Shown: positions 60,401 through 64,000 of the stretch, in pieces | Layout of the letters: every line of letters begins with the position of its first letter | Position numbering within the stretch: position 1 is the stretch's first letter | Origin: Petrosia ficiformis | Taxonomy: Eukaryota > Porifera > Demospongiae > Haplosclerida > Petrosiidae | Reading direction: 5' to 3' | DNA length: 64,000 nt | Assembly (NCBI GenBank): GCA_947044365.1 | Contig: OX345636.1 | Span: 4,546,001 to 4,610,000 of the forward strand | The notes under the pieces: model-generated | The model's input: only the letters and a program-made list of their open reading frames with translations | Databases searched by the model: none | Told to the model about the DNA's origin: nothing | Translations under genes and position numbers: made by a program

Positions 60401-63056
60401 AGATATACATTCACAATAACAGTCGGATGCCCACATAATTGCTCTAAAAATTCATGACTTGTTTGCAATAAAGTATACGATATGTATGTACATGTATATT
60501 ACATGTACCTCACCTTTTACTGTAATCAACTGCAAAAGATGTTTATAAAAGCATCATTGGTGCTTATACGGATCGTTCTGCGCTCTACAATAGAAAAACG
60601 TTGGTAAAACAGAGCAAGACACTGCCATTTTATTGCGCTGGAGGTAGACATTCAGTTCGCAGATAATTAGCCAAATAATCGGGTATTCATTCGATCCTCA
60701 TTAAAAAGTCTCTCCACAGGAGCACAAACAGCTGATAGGGCCATTTTAGTATGTTAATACAGTTTTTGAAGTATTTTTGTTAATGAGTACTTAATTGTGC
60801 TTCACAAGCACTGCAAGAATGTGCTTAAAGCACTTTTAAGCACAAGCACTTTTGTGCTCTACGATGTCACAATAATTCATACAGATGTAATAGATTTATG
60901 TGTCATAATAATCATCATTATAATTATTCATTACACATGTACATGTATATACAGTCGTCAGATTATGATGAATATACTGATTCAGAAGATGAACTTGGAC
61001 CAAGACTGAAACCAGTATTTGTAAGATAGTGAGTACATGTACATGGTGTCTTTCTTTCTTTCTTTCTTTCTACATCTCCTGTAACATCATGTACATGTAT
61101 GTTGTACACTATAATATATACTTGTACGTTATTATATACATTATGTACATGTACATGTACTACAGTCCTCAATTAAAAGTTCCTGCACAAGTAGTATATG
61201 TATTATGTATGTACATGTACATGTAGGTAATATGGTGATATCATTAACGTATTCATAACCGACAAATTTATTTAGCTACATGTACATAGGCTATGCATTC
61301 ACAAGCAAATTTTCTCAGCTGATGTTTACATCACTAAAAATTCCAACTGGAAAATATAGTTGTAAAGAAAGCTCACTTCTCTCCCTCCATACCCATGCAT
61401 CCACTAGAGCCTGAGGACAAGGCACACTCTTGCCTTGCTGTATTTCTGCACCTAGCAAAGAATAATTTTTACATGAATAACTGGTTACCTTAGGTATATC
61501 AGTTAGTGGATGCGTTTTTTTAAACTATAATTACATGTTACAATATAATCCGGGAGTGTAGTGAAATCTCGACCTTAGTTTGTATATATATATATATATA
61601 TATATGTGGTTCTGTCACGCTTAGGAATGCAATAATTAAATGTAAGTTACAGGTACATGTATGCATAAATAAATTATAATTAAATTTTATTAAAGTTTCT
61701 TAACCATTTTATTAAAGTTTATTAACGCACTTAATTAACTTAAGGGCATGGTTTGGTATCGATTACTCGTTAATGCAATCATGCAATACCAAGACTACTC
61801 GATACTGAGCTAGTATCGGTAGTATCGATATTATTTCGATAGTATCGCCCATCACTACTGCGTGTACTGTTGATGGCGTACTGCTCCAATGTAGAGACGA
61901 GTGAGGAACCTACAAGTGAGGGAGCTACAGCACGCCTTCGACGCCTAGCTACACTGAGAAAAAGAAGCAAAGTGCGGGAGCTACAGAAGAGGCCAAGACA
62001 GAGGAGAAATTAAGAGGTAGAGAACAGGAACAGCGAGATCTAGACGAGGCAAGACATTCCCGTGTATGTTAGCATCATCGCAAGGATCACAAATTGACAA
62101 ATCACTAAATTCTCTCTTCTTTCCTGCCATTATAAGTGTCAAAGTCAAATACATGTAATTATACCATTGTGTGACTAAAACCACTCCTTTCTGGATATTA
62201 ATCGACTATAGTGTAGTGCAAGTGAGGCAGTCTGCCCATACGTATTCCTAGTATAATTTTAAAGGGGAGAGTACCTAGCTGCATAGATGTTGCTCCCATG
62301 TAACACCGTAAGATAATTACTACTGTGTATAATACTTACCATCTCTGTAAGAGCATCTCAGAACACCAGTGTAACATGCATGCATGTTTATGATTATATT
62401 AGGGCTGGGACGAAGGTTGCAAAACAAAAGCAAAAACAAACGAATATTTGAAGATTCCAATTTACTTTAATCAATGTTGCTCTTATCCTTATTTGGCTAT
62501 AGAAAGCATCCAAAACTGCATGGATTATTGCTTTATAACGAGTACTAGTCTTGTTCCCATCGCTGTTTCTACTTAGATTTAACATCACTGGAATGAAATA
62601 GCTGTAACTTACATGTCCATGTAGCAAGTCACTTTCCAAAACCAATACACCAGCATGTACAATATGTACATGTACAACTTTACCTGTACATACAGTTGAT
62701 GATGTCTACAGTGCATACATGTACATGTACATGTTTACATGTATTTTTTTAAATACAATTTTTAAATTTGACCCTTTTTCACTTGCTCAGAATGTTGTTA
62801 CTATTTATAGTAATGATTGGTTAAATAGAAACTGCCAATAAATGAATGTACTCTCCATGTACTCTGTATGTACTCTCTATGTACTCTCTATGTACACTCT
62901 ATGTACTCTCTATGTACACTCTATGTACTACTCTCTATGTACTCTCTATGTGTCCATTTATTACAGGACGAGGAAGATGAGACCCTGAAACGTCACTTTG
63001 CTGAACCTACTCTTGAAGATCATTTTGATAAAACTGTATTACCAAAAGTTATGCAG
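57480..63056 (+). CDS. MFAP1: MFAP1 copy B, N-terminal seven exons plus one C-terminal exon
   Basis: MFAP1 acts in pre-mRNA splicing. Exons: 57,480-57,543 (QSTAGAIPVRNEKG); 58,441-58,684 (MEKVKVTRYMPGRRPDYA, acidic Glu run, DRRLARLRERTTHVE); 59,107-59,229; 59,282-59,312; 59,682-59,738 (RRRQLMKERAQQRREE); 59,801-59,863; 60,955-61,020 (DYDEYTDSEDELGPRLKPVF); 62,967-63,056 (FAEPTLEDHFDKTVLPKVMQ). The first seven join in phase without stops and follow animal MFAP1 closely. Between VF and the last exon, animal MFAP1 has about 150 residues (the Lys/Glu-rich helix and the YKFLQKYYHRG block). I find none of this in 61,021-62,966, while the KYYHRG exon is present in copy A. The final roughly 60 residues are also absent, perhaps beyond the window. 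Either the gene is disrupted, or the two loci are parts of one gene scrambled by duplication or assembly. Confidence 0.8.
57651..57892 (-). mobile_element. MITE (TIR GTTCACATTCAC) in MFAP1 copy B intron 1
   Basis: It begins CATTCACATTCACCTTGTCC and ends GAGGACATTGTGAATGTGAA, and is inverted relative to 17,340-17,585. It is absent from the matching intron of copy A, so it inserted after the copies separated or was lost from A. Confidence 0.7.
59395..59600 (+). repeat. Dispersed repeat family A, 5' part only (A5)
   Basis: It matches the 5' halves of A1 and A2 (ATGATTGCTTTGTGGT; AATCATGGTTGACTTTCTCA; GTAGAACTTTAGGAAT) but stops before the shared 180-bp 3' part. It lies in intron 4 of MFAP1 copy B. 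Confidence 0.65.
59914..60200. repeat. Dispersed repeat family D
   Basis: Relatives are at 62,401-62,595 (TTGCTTTATAACGAGTACTA is identical) and 16,749-16,900 (GCAAACATTAAAGTGGG shared). There is no coding capacity. All three are in introns (MFAP1 copy B twice, RUNDC1 once). Confidence 0.65.
62849..62955. repeat. Minisatellite TACTCTCTATG, third array
   Basis: About nine units end just before the acceptor TTTATTACAG of the MFAP1 copy B exon at 62,967. The 240 bp before it (CAGTTGATGATGTCTACAGT to AATAGAAACTGCCAATAAAT) match those preceding both arrays in copy A. Confidence 0.9.
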
Positions 63057-63116
63057 GTACACTGTACTTCATAATGATACATGTATGTACATATACAATA
63101 TATATGATAATGTAAA

Positions 63117-63712
63117 TAGAGTTGTACCAATATGGCATTTTTAACTCCAACCGATTAACTCCAACCGATTTTCATGGTTATTAGTATAAATTTTATTGAT
63201 TTCCGATACCAATACCGATTTTTAACACGAACGTTAACTTTAATAAAAAATAGTAAATGTTGTAAAGAAATTTTTAAAATATGTATTAGTTTTTATTAGT
63301 AAAGTAGTTTGCTTCAATGATTTATATTTACCTTTCTCGTTTTGATTCTCCAACTGTTGTTTCTCTGTGAACTCGTGGAATACTTCTGGATGCTTCTTCT
63401 TAATGTGGTTTACTAAAGTTTGTGGTATTGTAGCTTTTAGCACAGTTCCCTCCCCTTGAAATTTTGTCTCCACAACTATTACACATGGCAAATTTGATCT
63501 CCTCAGAATCAAGTGTATAGTAGCCCCAAATCACTGCTCGCTTCGTCCTCTGACTACTCTCTTCCATGATTAAACATTGATTTTTGGTACACATGCGTTG
63601 CACGTGTACCAAAATCGGTGTTGAAAAGAATCCAAAACCGATTACCAATTTCGTGAAAATCACCCAAAATCGGCCAGAACCGATTACCAATTTCAACATC
63701 GGTACAATTCTA
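63117..63712 (-). mobile_element. Small hAT element with a BED zinc finger, 596 bp
   Basis: The ends TAGAGTTGTACCAATAT and, inverted at the right, TAGAATTGTACCGATGT are flanked by an 8-bp duplication with one mismatch (AATGTAAA at 63,109-63,116, AATGTGAA at 63,713-63,720). The equivalent place in MFAP1 copy A (about 48,805) lacks it, giving an empty-site comparison. On minus it has a BED finger split by a one-base insertion: Cys-x2-Cys in FAMCNSCGDKISRGG (near 63,490) and the His pair in NHIKKKHPEVFHEF (near 63,400). No catalytic domain is present, so it is non-autonomous. Confidence 0.85.
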
Positions 63713-64000
63713 AATGTGAATAAACTTTCACTATACAGTAACAGTAATTACCTTAATTAGTTCTGTTGTCAGTAATTACTGTCACATTACTGTGGTGTTG
63801 AATTGACAACTACACATGCACATGTTCATTTTTCCATTGCCTCAGGTGTCTTTCTTTCTTTCTTTTTTTCTTTCTTTCTTTCCTGATAATATCATGTATA
63901 TAATATATACATGTACATGATTGTACATACATGTACATACATGTATATACATAACATACATACACACATACACACACACATGTACATGCATGTACATACA

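Noticed and set aside
61880..62050. Candidate for the missing MFAP1 Lys/Glu-rich exon (EEAKTEEKLRGREQEQR)
   Set aside because: The composition is suggestive but no alignment to MFAP1 holds, and splice sites and frame do not join exon 7 to the last exon.

Overview
This window looks like nuclear DNA from a marine demosponge. The case rests on AT-rich sequence, very short introns (about 50-120 bp) with GTAAGT-type donors in ordinary genes, animal-type orthologues (RUNDC1, MFAP1), long ankyrin and BEN proteins, and introns full of the self-complementary hexamer repeat TACATG. An Amphimedon-like sponge is my best guess, but no species can be proven from sequence alone. I see no rRNA, tRNA or CRISPR.

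Layout. 1-7.4 kb: two direct copies of an intronless YtcJ-type amidohydrolase; the first is a multiply broken pseudogene and the second is intact. 9.2-12.6 kb: an uninterrupted minus-strand gene of 33 ankyrin repeats. 14.3-14.8 kb: two small inverted-repeat elements. 16.2-45.1 kb: one minus-strand gene, RUNDC1, reconstructed here as 12 small phase-compatible exons over 28.9 kb. Its introns hold almost every mobile element in the window: a Tc1 fossil, a BEL/Pao relic, two Tc1/mariner elements with intact transposases, a hAT element with an 8-bp target duplication, a reverse transcriptase fragment, another Tc1 fossil and many MITEs. 45.25-48.8 kb and 57.5-63.1 kb: two incomplete plus-strand copies of the splicing factor gene MFAP1; the first starts 161 bp from RUNDC1, head to head. 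50.5-55.1 kb: a minus-strand two-exon gene for a secreted or membrane-anchored protein with a VioB-like ferritin-fold domain.

The most unusual object is the Tc1/mariner-type element at 28,131-32,676. Perfect 26-bp terminal inverted repeats flanked by TA enclose a DD34E transposase and, tail to tail with it, an eight-exon gene for a BEN-domain protein. The neighbouring element (25,821-27,902) has related termini (CAGTAC) and a fossil of the last BEN helix next to its transposase, so the pairing may be a property of the lineage. Both elements have CpG-rich subterminal regions, and those of the first carry repeated ACTCGCGAGT palindromes. They sit in what looks like one GATA/TACATGTA array.

How the genes relate: RUNDC1 and MFAP1 copy A probably share a promoter. 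The amidohydrolase and the VioB-like gene are enzyme-like genes of bacterial flavour with few or no introns and are candidates for ancient lateral acquisition, which cannot be settled here. All exon models come from reading-frame continuity, splice dinucleotides and remembered family similarity, not from transcripts or database searches.
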